Shown: piece after piece, positions 35,702-47,846 of the stretch
Layout: each line of letters starts with the position of its first letter
Numbering within the stretch: the stretch's first letter is position 1
NCBI RefSeq assembly: GCF_010093815.1
Contig: NW_022985550.1
Location: forward strand, 137,074-201,073
Origin: Pseudovirgaria hyperparasitica
Taxonomy: Eukaryota > Ascomycota > Dothideomycetes > Acrospermales > Acrospermaceae
Direction of reading: 5' to 3'
Length of the DNA: 64,000 nucleotides
The notes under the pieces: generated by a model
What the model was told of the DNA's origin: nothing
The model's input: the letters and a program-made list of their open reading frames with translations, nothing else
Database searches by the model: none
Made by a program: the position numbers and the translations under genes

Positions 35702-36196
35702 GTGAGGCTACAAGACGCTGCCAAACCGTAGTAGACCTTGCCAGGTTGTTAGAGGCATATCTCGAGAGGGGCGAGTTTATTTCCTTACATCCATTGCAGA
35801 TTCTGGACTGCGGTTTTCTGGCGCGAGTTGAAGAGGTGATGATGTCAGTTATGTAGAATCGAGGTTCTATGGGAACAAAAGCAAACAATGAGGTTACAAC
35901 TTCCTAAGTTACAGTGCATGTGCGTCATTTCATGCCTGAGGCAGTAGTGTTTTCATCAGTAAGCTAGCGGAGCAGACCTGAGCTCGAAAACTACACCGCA
36001 AAACGAACGCGTTTATCCAAGTCGTGCATTCCCGGTGCTCACCAAGTCGGCTTTTCAAGTATCACGTTTTAGCATTATTAGTGAGTAGATTTAATGATAT
36101 TACATTGGATATTGAATGGTCTTGATGAACACGTAAAGATGCCAGTGGCAGAGCTGTATATAGCATAATCACAGGCGCAACAAATCTATTTGGCAC
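35702..36196. other. Intergenic, no gene seen
   Basis: Upstream flank of the small membrane protein and 3' flank of OLA1. No supported frame. Confidence 0.6.
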
Positions 36197-37691
36197 TTAT
36201 TTCTTAGCTGCTCCGGCCTTTATGAGCAAGATATCTCCGTCCTGAACAACGTAGTCCTTGCCCTTGGTCAAGATCTTGCCCTTCGCCTTGACTGTAGCTT
36301 CATCCCCTTCTTCTTTCAAAACACTATAGTTATATACTATAGCCTGAATGAATGTCTTTTCAAAGTCGCCATGAATCACGCCAGCAGCTTGGGGTGCCTT
36401 CGTACCGTTCCTAATGGTCCATTGTCGTACTTCATCTGCACCAGTGGTGAAGAAGCTTCCTAGGTGCAATGCCTTCCTCATAGTCGTGATGACCTTGGGT
36501 AACGCTGGCGTTGCGCCAATTCTCTCGAGCTCCGCGGTTACTTCAGCTTCGGTCTCAAACTTGCTAAGACGTTTTTCTAGTTCAACAGAGATGGGCAAGA
36601 TCGGGTCGCCGGCGGCATGATCCACTGTCCATTTTTGAATTTCCTTGAGATACTTATTTTTTTTGCGAAGATAGTCCTTCTCGCTCATGTTCAGTAGGTA
36701 GACGACAGGTTTCGCGGATAGGAGGAAGAGAGGATTGATGACCTCAACCTAGAGTACCAATTAACAATCGTCCGGCAGCGCATGCTGACTTGAACAACGT
36801 TTGCAGTGCTTCGTTCAGACAGGGACATCTTTTCATAATAACCTCTTTGCGTTGTATATAATGAGGCATTCAAAGAGCTGGGATTATAGAGCAAATGCTC
36901 TTTGTCATCAGTTGAAAGGAGATTTGGGGCATGAAGAACCAAAGATCAAGTACCTCTTTCGGAGTCCAGTCGCCCTTCCGCACATCCTTGCCATCTTTCA
37001 ACCAAGCAAGGATCTTTTCAACGGTAGCTTCCTCCTCTTTAAGTTTCTTCATCTCCAGACTTTGGCCGCCGCGCCGTGTCTGCTTCTTGAGATTCTCAAG
37101 TGCCTTCTCAGAGAACTCGATGTCTTTGATTCGTAGCTCATCAGCGATAATGTCCAGATCACGAACAGGTTCAACGTCGCCTTGTACGTGTATGATACTT
37201 TTATCGTCGAAGCAACGAACGACCTGAAAGATAGCATCTACAGCGCGTATGTGAGACAAGAATGCATTACCAAGACCTTCTCCGGTGGATGCACCCTTGA
37301 CGAGACCAGCAATATCATAAATGGTAAGGTGGGCAGGAACCCTGGACTTGGGGTTATATTTGTCGCACAGCCAATCGTATCTGTCATCTGGTACTATGAC
37401 ACGGGACTCTTCTGGATCAATGGTGGCATAAGGGTAGTTCTTTGCGCAATTAGCTCAATGGTCAGGACGTTAGGAAGAGTCTGACGAACGTTGGGATTAC
37501 CAAGAGAACATTTTGTGATGGCTTGAAAGAGCGTCGATTTACCAACATTGGCAAGACCCACCTGGGTAGGTGTCAGTTTCGTTACTACAACACAGACTGC
37601 AGTGCCTCCTACATACTAGACCAGTCTTTAGGTTGTTGCCAGGTCGTCCGAGAAGAACCTTATCCTCGGCTTGGCGTTTCTTTGGGGGCAT
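36197..37691 (-). CDS. OLA1: OBG-like ATPase OLA1/YchF, 394 aa
   Basis: Exons 37691-37617, 37561-37490, 37439-36954 and 36748-36197 (minus) give 1,185 nt, the family's usual length. The P-loop GLANVGKST spans the start of exon 2. NNYPYATIDPEE follows the second intron, DIAGLVKGAS is the G3 region, and LLNMSEKDY replaces the NKxD motif, as expected in this ATP-preferring member of the OBG GTPases. A helical coiled insert is followed by the C-terminal TGS domain (VIHGDFEKTFIQA to DILLIKAG). OLA1 is a cytosolic ATPase linked to ribosomes and stress responses. The last intron is 205 nt, about four times its neighbours. The gene is head-to-head with the DeSI-like gene. Confidence 0.95.
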
Positions 37692-38214
37692 TTTCCTTTT
37701 GGTATAGAATCGGATGATAAGCGGGGTGATGGAGAAGGTACAAATATGAGTCCTCAAATAAGGAAGCTGAGGAGTAGATGCAGACCTTGCTGCTATATGA
37801 AAAAAGCTGGGTATCTGAGAAAAGAAGATAGGATTAGAAACAATTGAAGCCGTCGTGGCGACTGGGGCTCGAGGAATAACTCGAGCGCAATGTCAGGTTG
37901 TGGTCTGCAGCTGTTGACACAGCTGCAGTTTTTCATCTGGTGTGCTGTGTGTAAGATGGATTTTCATTTAAGGAGCAGTGACCCTCCCTCGGCCTCTCAT
38001 CGGGTTGCAGCGCGCCACAACAAGTGAGGCTGAAGGTCCCTTGTTGCCTTCTACAAGGAAGCACATTACGTCAAGGAAGATTGGCCTTCCATTGCTCGGG
38101 ATGGTGTTTGTCGCGTGTCTACACTATTGTTCTTCTACACCATAAGGAGAAATATTCGATCAGCGACGCCATAGGTGCATACTTGCAATCTCAAGTCAAT
38201 ACATACTCGCTAGC
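37692..38214. promoter_or_regulatory. Divergent promoter region OLA1 / DeSI-like
   Basis: 523 bases between two oppositely directed ATGs. No open frame of note. It must hold the promoters of both genes. A short inverted motif (CAGCTG...CAGCTG) occurs near 37908-37925. Confidence 0.5.
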
Positions 38215-39056
38215 ATGTCCTCATCCAGCTCGCTACCTTCATCTGGCATAACGAAAACTCCCAAGAGGACCTCGACACATCGTCCAACACGATCAGCACA
38301 GCGAACAGAAGTCAAGATAAACGTATACGACCTGCTACCCGTCAGTGATCTTGCAGCGTGTTCTACAAGTAAATGCTAAAACGTTGTAGCCAGGTAGACT
38401 CTCCTCCTTCTTATGGACAATAGGTGGCTCCCTACTCCATTCTGGCGTTGTCATCAATGGCAGGGAGTACGCGTACGGAGGTCATGACAAACAAGGCTTG
38501 ACAGGAGTTTATTGGACTCGGTACGACTGTTTGGGTTCTGTATAAACGCACACACTGATACGCACTGGAAAGACCGAAGTCAGAGCCCCCAGGCGGCACA
38601 TTCCGCTGTGAGCTTCTTCAAGGATTCTCATTCCTCGCCGATAACGAGCTCGATATCATCATCCAGGAAGCGTCCCAAAAATTTCAGGGTACTTCTTACA
38701 ACCTCCTCACAAACAATTGTAACCACTTCACGTCATATCTTTGCCAGGCTCTTACGTCTCGACCTGCGCCCTCATGGCTCAATAGAGCGGCAAGCATTGG
38801 TGTAGCATTACCATGCGTGGTGCCTAAAGAGTGGATCGCGCCGCCTGATCACGAGACTGCAGAAGGCGAGCTGCTAGACGAGGAAGACGACGAAAGCGCG
38901 GCTATGCTTCGGAGACACAGGGCAGATGTAGAACATCATGCTTACGATGATATCTCTCGACATCGTGGGAGCATAGATCGTATGGAAAGCAGAAATGAGG
39001 GACTCGACACGAGTGGACGACCCATGCCACCGGCCGAGCGGGCTCCTCGGAGATGA
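38215..39056 (+). CDS. DeSI/PPPDE-type thiol isopeptidase-like protein, 246 aa
   Basis: Exons 38215-38340, 38390-38520 and 38573-39056 sum to 741 nt. A short Ser/Thr-rich N-terminus leads to VKINVYDLLPPGRLS, then LLHSGVVING with the catalytic His, EYAYGGHD, PPGGTFRC, and NLLTNNCNHFTS with the catalytic Cys. This His-Cys arrangement and order define the PPPDE (DUF862, PF05903) family, whose members act as desumoylating or deubiquitinating isopeptidases. Substrate here unknown. The C-terminal 90 residues are acidic and disordered (GELLDEEDDESAAM). The gene converges on uS11m. Confidence 0.92.
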
Positions 39057-39319
39057 GGTTCGTAGATATTAAACATTGAGCGATGGGAAGATTCGAGGCG
39101 TATGGAGTTATTTTGAAGTCGGTCAATCCGCTTTGTAATCTATGTTGACTGGCCGCGGCTCCTTCAGTATTAGGGAGCTGCAAACACCTTCATTAAAACG
39201 CCCTCGAGTGGCTTCTATGTTATGTACATGAGCTTTCGAGCTCGTGATAATGTAAAGTACACGCGTCAGTAGCATACGTCGACAATGGCATGGCGCACCG
39301 AAAGATGCTCGTAAAGGAC

Positions 39320-40063
39320 TCAGCCCAGCCTCCTTGGCTTTGAACCTCTTGGACCTCCATGGGCAATAGGTGTGACATCAGTCACTTTCCTGACCTTATT
39401 CCTTATAACCATACCTTCTGTTCCCACTATCGCCTTCGTGGCTCCCTCTCGACCTTGACCAAATCCTCTGAAGGATAGATGGACTTGTTTCATATTCTCA
39501 CGGAGCGAATTATTCCCTGCAATCTTGTTCAATACGAACGCAGCCAGCTGGTATCCTGCGTCGAACGTTTTCCGACCAGACTTCCTAAATCCCAAGTTGC
39601 CGGTGCTCACATTGATGATCGCTTCGTGCTTCGGATCCGTCAAAGTAATGTGCGTGTTGTGTTTATGGCTATAGATGTGCAGACAGTGAGCAGGCTGCTC
39701 GCCAACCAGGCTCTGGGTAACGTCCATCCCTCTTAACATGCCCAGTAATTCATTTTGTCTTTTCTGGTGACCTTCAGGATCTGTGTTGCGAATAGTTTCA
39801 TTTTCACGAAGCTGTTTAGCCAAGGTGTCTTGACGAGCTCCCTCCGACAGATAATTGTCCACTAGATCTACTCCTCCTTTCCGCGGAGGGTCTTTGCGAG
39901 ACTGTTCACTAATAAGATCATCGAATTTATTATCTCTGCCTCTGCCCTCGATTGAACCGGTTGCCGTCGTAGAGAATGATTGGAGTGGTAGAAGTGGCCT
40001 CGTGCGACATGAAGAGATCGAGGAGAGGATAGTTCGCGTTATTGGAGTCCGGAGGGCGCTCAT
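39320..40063 (-). CDS. MRPS18: Mitochondrial small-subunit ribosomal protein uS11m
   Basis: Intronless. The frame is open up to an ATG at 40117, but M at 40063 (MSALRTPITRTILSSIS) starts a clean mitochondrial presequence rich in Ser, Thr and Arg. The C-terminal 130 residues are the uS11 domain: HIYSHKHNTHITLTDP, INVSTGNLGFRKSGRKTFDA, AGYQLAAFVLNKI, HLSFRGFGQGREGATKAI, and the basic end ITPIAHGG-like (DVTPIAHGGPRGSKPRRLG). It belongs to the platform of the mitoribosomal small subunit near the decoding site. The yeast counterpart is Mrps18. It is divergently paired with TIM44 across about 280 bases. Confidence 0.92.
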   Translation of the reverse strand: MSALRTPITRTILSSISSCRTRPLLPLQSFSTTATGSIEGRGRDNKFDDLISEQSRKDPPRKGGVDLVDNYLSEGARQDTLAKQLRENETIRNTDPEGHQKRQNELLGMLRGMDVTQSLVGEQPAHCLHIYSHKHNTHITLTDPKHEAIINVSTGNLGFRKSGRKTFDAGYQLAAFVLNKIAGNNSLRENMKQVHLSFRGFGQGREGATKAIVGTEGMVIRNKVRKVTDVTPIAHGGPRGSKPRRLG

Positions 40064-40346
40064 TGCGCTGTAGACGATGAATGAATACCGAAGCGTAGAG
40101 TATGCCGTAAGCACCAAGTGAGGTCAAGAATATTTCCAGGTAAAGACAATAAGACGTATTTGCGCGGACTATGTTATTCGTTCTAGTCTTTCGGGCGCAC
40201 GGATCACCAAAGACCAATTTTTAGATCGACAAACGCAAACACCATCACTCGTACGTATACCCTCACATACACTGTGGCTGTTGCACCAAGTTTACATATC
40301 AGCTGTAGGTAGACCACTACTATCATCATTAATTTTCGAAAGGAGC
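40064..40346. promoter_or_regulatory. Short bidirectional promoter, uS11m / TIM44
   Basis: Under 300 bases separate the two preferred ATGs. Both genes encode mitochondrial proteins, so shared control is plausible. No specific factor site is claimed. Confidence 0.5.
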
Positions 40347-42048
40347 ATGCGAAACTTCTCCATGGGCCTTGCGCCGCCTCACCTCGCAAGTGGCGCGTCT
40401 CGAGCTCCGTCCTCCTTTCTTCGCAATGCCATTATTCACAGGAGATATTCCGTGACTGCTATACCAATTCGACCTACCGACCGACTTAGAGGGTTAACGA
40501 CCAAAACCCCCTCATCTAGCCTTAGATTTCTCAAGCCACTCGCTCTTTCCTGTCCTCTCTCAATCCAGTCCACATTGTTACCAAATTTCAGATTATATTC
40601 CCGGTCTTCTCGGGACGCCCAGGGACAAACTGACTTACCGAAGAACTCGCCTAGTGAAGGAGATCGCACCGCCAAGGCAGACAACACGGCCAAGGATACT
40701 GCTATTCCCAAGTCACCAGGAGGGGACTTCAAGGCTGAAGGAGAGACAGGGAAAGAAGAAGCCAGAAAAGAGGAAGAAAAATCTGATGATAAGGAGAAGA
40801 AGAAAGAAGAGCCTCCACCACCTCCGCCTCATGGTGATAAGACGCCATGGCAAGTGTTCACTGAGACGCTGCGATCTGAATTCAAGGCGTCTAAAGAGTG
40901 GAACGAGTCCACCAAAGCTTTACAGTCCGGTATGGACGACTTTACTGCGAATCCTAATGTCCAGAAAGCGCGGACTGCATACACACAGAGTAAAGACGCA
41001 GCTTCTACAGCGACTTCAGCGGCGTTCAGCAAGACAGGCAAGGTGCTGGGACACGGTGCTGCTTGGACGTGGGATACAACAGTTATCAAAGGTGTTAGAC
41101 AGGGAGTGAATGCTGCTGGACGGGGAATTGAAAAGGCCACGCGACCTGTTCGGGAAACAGAGGCTTTCAAAAGCGTCAAGAATACGTTAGACGATGGAAG
41201 CTCGTCGCGCTATGGTGGATGGACGGAGAAAGAAGAGCGTAGAAAAAGACGAGAGCTACGGGAACTCAACGAGCTCCAAAGGACTGGCGGACGCCGGTTG
41301 GAGAAGATGGAAGAAGACGCTGAGTAAGTGCACCATTCTCATGTGCTTGAATCTTTCTAACAGATGTTGCAGAGCAGGCACAAATGTGACGCTCCACAAA
41401 GATGCTAAATGGAATGCGAAATGGAGCGAGTTTAAAGACTCCAGTCGTGTTATGCAAGGCTTTTTCTCTATGAAGTCGGCCTACAATGAATCAGAAAACC
41501 CATTTGTTGCAACTGCGCGAGGAATTTCTGATCGCATCGCTGGATTTTTCGCCGAGAACGAAACTGCTCAGGTTATCAAGAAGTTTCGCGAGATGGATCC
41601 GAACTTCAAAATGGAGCCTTTCCTCACAGAAATGCGAGAGTACATATTGCCAGAGGTTCTGGATGCATATGTCAAAGGTGATATCGAGACTCTAAAGCTA
41701 TGGCTCTCTGCAGCCCAGTATCAGGTGTATGCTGCACTCATGCAGCAGTATACCACTGCAGGACTCAAGTCTGACGGCCGAATTCTGGATATAAGGAACG
41801 TAGATGTACTGTCATCACGGATGGTCGACCCAGGCGACGTTCCTGTATTTATCGTCACCTGCCGGACTCAGGAAGTGCACGTTTACAAGAATGCGAAATC
41901 CGGAGACTTGGCGGCTGGACAAGACGACCGTGTCCAACAAGTCACATATGTTATCGGCATGACGCGGTTACCTGACGAGGTTAGTAACCCGGAGACGAGA
42001 GGATGGCGAATGATTGAGCTGCATAAAAGTGCACGGGACTATCTATGA
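40347..42048 (+). CDS. TIM44: Mitochondrial import motor subunit TIM44, 550 aa
   Basis: Exons 40347-41323 and 41373-42048, with a 49-nt intron (GTAAGT, TGCAG). M at 40347 begins a Ser/Arg presequence; an in-frame ATG also exists at 40281. A charged linker (KEEARKEEEKSDDKEKKKEE) is followed by the helical Hsp70-docking region (TPWQVFTETLRSEFKASKEW). The C-terminal Tim44 domain (SENPFVATARGISDRIAGFF, VIKKFREMDPNFKMEPFL, EYILPEVLDAYVKGD, VIGMTRLPDE) ends at SARDYL. TIM44 tethers mtHsp70 to the TIM23 channel on the matrix side. Length and motif order match the family fully. Confidence 0.97.
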
Positions 42049-43165
42049 ACTCCTACGTCAACTTCAAATTGTACTACTACCACTGAGGAGCTACCACAGG
42101 CCTAAATGGTCTGGCCCGGCGCGGTTTGTCTTGTGTGTGGGCCGTTCGATGTGCATAAATACTTGGCGTCTTTCTCAAAAGCAAGGCATTTCACAGCGTT
42201 TTCTTGTACTCATATGCCGCCCGCTCGATAATTGTGTTGTACATGGGAGTAGTAAGGCTTCTTAGTATCTTCTTGTATCCTACCTTCTTGCTCAGAGGGT
42301 ATCATTACGTTCCCCACTCATGTCTGTACATATACCACCAAAAGACCAACGCTGCAGGGGCTGGGGTGATGAAGAGCTTCTACGCAGGATTTAATATAAG
42401 CCAGTCATTGAATCATTGATCCATCACTTTGCTTATATCTAGAGTGAAGGCTCGATAACAAGCTCTATCATTCCGTGGTTGTATCTACACAGTATACATT
42501 TTTGTATACTTCGTGGCCAGTCCGTAGACAGCCAATATGGAGATAGCTCGATGTCGTTTCCTCCGAGATTATGCAAAATTTATAGATCATCGACGTCTAT
42601 TCGGGATAAGCTACCAGTGGTTTACAGTCGGGAGGGCACAACGTCTCTCATAGCGTCAATTAATACACCCGGCAGAGCGAGCACTCTACGCTAATGAATG
42701 AATATCAATTCTTGGCAAGCCTAAGAAAGTACTGGGTCATTCTGGAGCACTATGCAGATTATCCCGGTACTGTCGAGCGAAACGGCAATCAAATCACAAA
42801 ACACTTATAGCACCCGACTTTAGTTGTCTCCGAAACGCTTTGCTAGTGACCTATGCTAAATGAGGATTTATGTATATCACTATCACGAAAATGGTCATTG
42901 GAGAAAGCTGACGTTGCGTAGACCGTCGGTGTCGCCGAGTAGTGGGAGTGTAAGCGATTCTCATCATCATGGAACCTCTAGAGACGTCGTCACATTGACG
43001 GAGGTCGATAATAATCGGGCCCGCTCCGCAGGCTAAGTCCGCTCCGCTCTTGAGTAGGCAGGACAGGGCTAGCTGGAGAAATGGCCCGAGCTTTCCAAAA
43101 TTTGGTCGAAACTAAGAGTCGTACTGTTTAAGCACTGTCGCGTCCGTCAACACCACTGAACCATT
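42049..43165. other. 1.1 kb intergenic, no gene seen
   Basis: TIM44 3' flank and TIM54 promoter. Only short unrelated frames. This is unusually long for this otherwise dense housekeeping block. Confidence 0.55.
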
Positions 43166-44671
43166 ATGGCTGAGAGGGAGGCTGCCTCGCCCAAATACGA
43201 GGCGCCAGTGGCGAAGCCTGCTGCTTCTACAGCGGTAGAAGCACCTAAAGGCAATCCAGTCTTTCGTATGATGGGTCTGTCAAGCTAACTGCCCAGCGCG
43301 TCAGCCGTACTAATGAGGACAATAGGGTTGCCAAACATAAAAATGAAAATTCCCTCGCGGAATTGGTTGATATTTTGGACAATAGTGGGCTCTTGGACTG
43401 GGGCAGTCGTATACGACCGCCAACAAAAGAAGCGCATACAGCGGAAATGGTGCAATGTGGTTGCAGACCTCGCAAAACAACCTCTACCACCTACCGGCCT
43501 TCCCCGGAAGTTATCCATATTTCTCGCAGCGCCGCCCGCTGATGGACTTATACCGGCTCGAGATCATTTCAACGAGTTCATAAAGCCAATACTCAATGCC
43601 GCAGCTCTTGATTGGGATGCGGTGGAAGGTAGAAGAGAAGGAGATATCCGAGCCGGCCTCGCAGAGCGTATCAGGAAGCTAAGAAAGCAGAAAGGAGAAT
43701 ACACCAATGAACCTCTTATGGATGACGATCTTGCAGCGTTGCTAGACGCGATCAGGGAAAGAGGCGGCGTCACCCGCCATGAAGCAGTTGAGGGTGACAT
43801 CGTGATCGGTCGACATGCGTGGAAAGAGTATATCAGGGGATTGCATGAGGGTTGGCTGGGACCCATAGACCCACCATCGTCACCGCCAGAGCCCACCATT
43901 GAGACCGTAGTCACATCGTCAACAGAAACTTCAGATGAGGCTCCTACAACAGCAGCCAACGCTGATGAAACACACACAGGAAGCCCGCTATCCAACTTAC
44001 CAGCGGAAGAGGCGAAGTCTTCGCCAGATGAGGCTAAGGAGAAGGAGGAGGAAGCACAGAAGAAGGAAGAGGAGCTGAAATCCAAGAAGAAGAAGCAACC
44101 ACCACCGACCAACCAAACCAGCGATTATCCCACGTCGCATTTGTCACCCGTATGTCCTAACGAATTTCAACCATCAGTCGCCATTCAATTGCCACATCTA
44201 CTCGGCTTCCTCAATACGCCTATTCGAATGTGGCGCTTTCTGAACAAAAGAGCCGTAGCAGACGATGTTGGTCGACAAGCTGCCGCTGCAGTGTTTGCCG
44301 TCTACCGTCCGTATGAGTCGCCATCTCACACGCAGCATTTTTCAGGGGCCTCAGCAAGCTCAAACCCTCCACACCAAACGAACGAAGTAGAGTCTGGCAG
44401 CTGGGAACAGGCAGTCCTTCTAAAGCGAGAAGAAGCCGACTGGCACAAGTCGGTAAGACAAGAGGCTAAAGAGGATCCTGAGTTTAATAAAGAAGGTCGA
44501 GAAAGGATATGGACAAGACCGATGGTGCTTGACGAGCGTATTGCTGATCGCATGAGAAAGTTTGAGCTCAACGAAGAGCTCGAACGAAGAGCAAGAGAGG
44601 TTGAGAAAAACCTTAGACCATGGTACTTCTTTGGCTTCGCTGAGAAGAAGCCCGACGAGACGGAAGAGTAG
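43166..44671 (+). CDS. TIM54: Mitochondrial inner-membrane translocase subunit TIM54, 484 aa
   Basis: Exon 1 (43166-43274) encodes MAEREAASPKYEAPVA to FRMM; a 51-nt intron (GTCTGT donor, CTAAT branch, AATAG) precedes exon 2 (43326-44671). The start of exon 2 (GLPNIKMKIPSRNWLIFW) and the following single membrane helix (IFWTIVGSWTGAVVY) are diagnostic, followed by IFLAAPPADGLIPARDHF. The C-terminus, RPWYFFGFAEKKPDETEE, is also typical. An acidic Lys/Glu-rich spacer occupies about residues 240-310. TIM54 supports the TIM22 carrier-import complex. Its stop lies about 130 bases from the stop of the converging kynurenine formamidase gene. Confidence 0.95.
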
Positions 44672-44802
44672 GCCTCGACAGTGGCTACTTGTACTATACT
44701 TGTTGATACTGGTGGGCGTGCTTGTACGCAGTAGACGTCCATAGACCATTTTGAGATTCATGTAAACAATATTGGCACCCGATGCCCCCGGATCTAATCA
44801 GC

Positions 44803-45919
44803 CTATACACACCTCCTTGTAACAGTCCTGAGCACCAATTCCTGCACCACCCAAGCCAACTGTCTCCCATCTCCCCAAAGCCCATCATGCTCCCCTTCCA
44901 TAGGCCAACTCACAACCTCTCTCCCCACCCACTCTCCCACATGCCTTCTCTTTCCCTCCGTATGCGCAATCTTCTTACTTCCACTCCCCTCCTTCCGCGC
45001 CCACTGCTCGCGCGCGAGCTTCTCAACAAATTCCTCACTCTGCGCATCCTCCACCAACCCATCCTCTCGACTCCACCCTACAAGTACCACCTTACCCTCT
45101 TCCCATCCATACATCCCCTGCATCGGACTCGCCTCCAGCCACTCCCTCTCATCCCGCCCAAACGCACCTTCCACAATATCCCGATACACAGGCGAATCAG
45201 CATGCCTGGCCACAAACGCGCCTAGGTCGAAAATCCCCGCCAACAATCCCAAGGCAATTGGGTGCACACGGTCTTGCTGGCGAGCCCGGTCAAGTCCAAG
45301 GCCAGAAACATATTGCGCCGCCAATGTCGCACCGCACGAATGTCCAAGCAGTACGAACTGCACATCTCGGCCTACGCCATACTCGCGCACCAGATGTGCA
45401 ATCGCGTCGCTGACGTCGCGGATGTGTTCTGGATGCTTGACGTCCGGACTCAGGCGGTAATTCAGACTTGCGAAGCCGGCGATGTACGGGCGGATATCCA
45501 CGCCGTCGTCTTCATATGTTCTCCGCTGCGCAGGATCAGGAAGTGAGGGCGCCGGTGGACACGGATTTGGGAGGTCGGGGATAGAGGATGGAGATTTGTA
45601 GAGGTAGTTTAGTAGAGGGAGGATTTCAGTCGATGTTTGGGTTGGGTCTCGCCAGGCGCCGCCGTGAATGAAGCTGTAGCTTGTTAGTCGTGTATATAGC
45701 GAAGTGTGCGGGGGAGAGGGGCAGATCGGTAGTAAGGACGTACAGGACCCATATTGCGGATTTGTCGTGATCAGGAGGGGAGGAATGGGGTAGGAAGATA
45801 TCGAGGGTGTTTAGAGGGGACTTTTGGCTGCCGTAGGGAACATTTGGGAGGTATTGCGGGTACGTGGTGTTGGACGCTGCGGAGGTCTCGGAGGTGCTGG
45901 CCATCGCCGCAGGCTTCAT
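44803..45919 (-). CDS. BNA7: Kynurenine formamidase (alpha/beta hydrolase), 348 aa
   Basis: Exons 45919-45744 and 45673-44803 (minus) joined across a 70-nt intron (GTACGT donor, ACAG acceptor), giving IWVLFIHGGAWRDP. The HGGAW oxyanion motif, the nucleophile elbow GHSCGA, an acidic residue in the GWSREDGLV region and the final His in EGEHDGLW form the expected catalytic set. The enzyme hydrolyses N-formylkynurenine in tryptophan-to-NAD or anthranilate metabolism. A nearer paralogue with another ester substrate cannot be excluded. Coding-strand composition flips from C-rich at the 5' end to G-rich at the 3' end. Confidence 0.88.
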
Positions 45920-46249
45920 GGAGTAGATTTGGCACCGTGGCTTCGAGCAAGCTTAGTGGTAAGAGTATGTAGGATCAGTTGGAATCTGCGAGCCAATGTT
46001 CTAGTTGTAAGGTTGGAACATGTATACACGGCTTCTGTTTCGGCCCGTGCAAACTTGTAGAGGTGTAGTGGAGCATGGATGTCCGCGGGCCGTGGTGACA
46101 GGCAGTGTTATGCTTGAAAGGAAATGTTTGGTTTCTGGTGAGATCGAGTATGCTACATAGGATTGCCACCAATCGCTCGTGCTTGAGAAGAGTTTTTATG
46201 ATACACGGAGAAGAAGAGGTCTTTGATACTTGCAAACCAAACTTTGCTT
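45920..46249. other. Intergenic, no gene seen
   Basis: Upstream flank of BNA7 and downstream flank of the SLP2 gene. No supported frame. Confidence 0.6.
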
Positions 46250-47588
46250 TTACTTTCGTTGGGTGATTTGGTCGAAAGTACTCAGGACAGAGTCTGTAAC
46301 GTCGTTCCTCCTCTTGCTAGCCTCATCAACCTCTCTTTCAATATCTTCGATGTTTTTTGGTTGACTGGTCGAGCTAGTCAATTTTCCAGCGATGGCTTTG
46401 GCCTGCCCTTCGCTAACTTTGCCATAGACAGCCATGGCAGATGCAATCATGCCACCAATGTCTCCGACATTTCCAGGGACAACGACTGATGTCCCCTCCT
46501 TAGCAAGCCGGCCAAAGGCATCCACATACTTTTCTGCCACACTCAGGCTGATAGCGCCTTGAGCTGCATCTTTACCATCGGCAATGGTCTGTGCGACAGC
46601 AGCAATCCCAGCAGCGGTCGCATGCGCCTTCATTCTTATAGCCTCAGCCTCACCAGTAGCCATATTGATTTGTTCTGACCTCAGAGCTTCGGACGCGAGA
46701 ATGACACTTTGTTTCTTTCCTTCTGCGATGTTGATCGCGCTCTGCCTTTGACCTTCAGATTCTAGGATCTCGGCTCTCTTGCTCCTCTCGGCGGTGACTT
46801 GTCGATGCATAGCCTCCACAACAGGCTCTGGCGCATGTATGTCTCGAATCTCGTAACGCAGACAGACAACACCCCAGTCCTGCGCTGCCTCGTTAATCGC
46901 GACGGTGATTTTGGTGTTGAGCGTGGAGCGCTCTTTCAGGACATGATCAAGAGTAAGTTGCCCTATTTCCGATCGCATCGTAGTTTGCGCCAGCTGCGAG
47001 ATGGCATATTCTGCATCCTCTACACCATAACTGTACTGAAATCAGCTCGAGTATCTCGTCTTATGTAATGAGCTAAGCCCACCTAGCTTTGTATGCGTCG
47101 AACACCCTTGTATACAGTACACCATCCAGCTGAAGCGTGACGTTGTCGGCTGTGATGGCACTCTGGCTCGGAATCTCCAATGCAGCCTCCTTCAAGCTCT
47201 TCACATAGGCTATCTTATCTATTACAGGGACTAGGATAGCTAGACCTGGTTCCAAAATTCTATTAAACTTTCCCATGCGCTCAACTATCCAGGCGGTCTG
47301 TTGCGGCACAAATCTGACGACAGTGTTTGCGGGCAGGGACGCTCGCTGGAAATAGGATGTCGGAGCTCCACGTGAGTTTCCGGGAATGTTGAAGATGCTG
47401 CCGGGAGCAGGGAGGGAGGTGTTGGGCGTGGAGCTGAAAGCGCGGAGGGCAAGACATGCTGGTTGTCGTATTAATGTAAATGTTATTGCGGCAAGGGAAG
47501 GACGGCTCGATGCTGAGAGGGATGTGGCGGAGTGTCGAAGTGCAACCATTGCAGGCGATCTGGCCATGATGAGGCGCGCTGGCGCCAT
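46250..47588 (-). CDS. Mitochondrial stomatin-like protein (SLP2 type), 428 aa
   Basis: Exons 47588-47083 and 47030-46250 (minus). The intron is 52 nt; the distal of two nearby AGs restores DAYKASYGVEDAEYAISQ. An N-terminal presequence runs to LRAFSSTPNTSLPAP. The SPFH core starts at NTVVRFVPQQTAWIVERMGKF and continues through PGLAILVPVIDKIAYV, EIPSQSAITADNVTLQLDGV, YAISQLAQTTMRSEIG, and a long helical stretch ending SVAEKYVDAFGRLAKEGTSV. SLP2 proteins form inner-membrane scaffolds with cardiolipin and proteases. The gene is divergently paired with ATP10. Confidence 0.93.
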
Positions 47589-47846
47589 GGTCGGAGAGAC
47601 AGTTATGAGGTCGCTGTCGCCTATGAAGTGGAAGTGTTGCGTTCTAATTTGTGCCGTGGTGATGAAATACTTTTATACAGACGCGGAGCGACCGGTATGA
47701 AATATTCGCAATGGGATACAGACGCGTACGCCTATGGTACCTGTGAGCAAGCTCCGGCTGACATAATTAGAAACTTTACTACCAGGTGAGGTGCTCGTCA
47801 ACTTGGGAAGTTCAATCCAAGCTCTGCTCAGTATACACGTTGTGCC
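47589..47846. promoter_or_regulatory. Short bidirectional promoter, SLP2 / ATP10
   Basis: 258 bases separate two head-to-head mitochondrial genes. No specific factor site is claimed. Confidence 0.5.
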
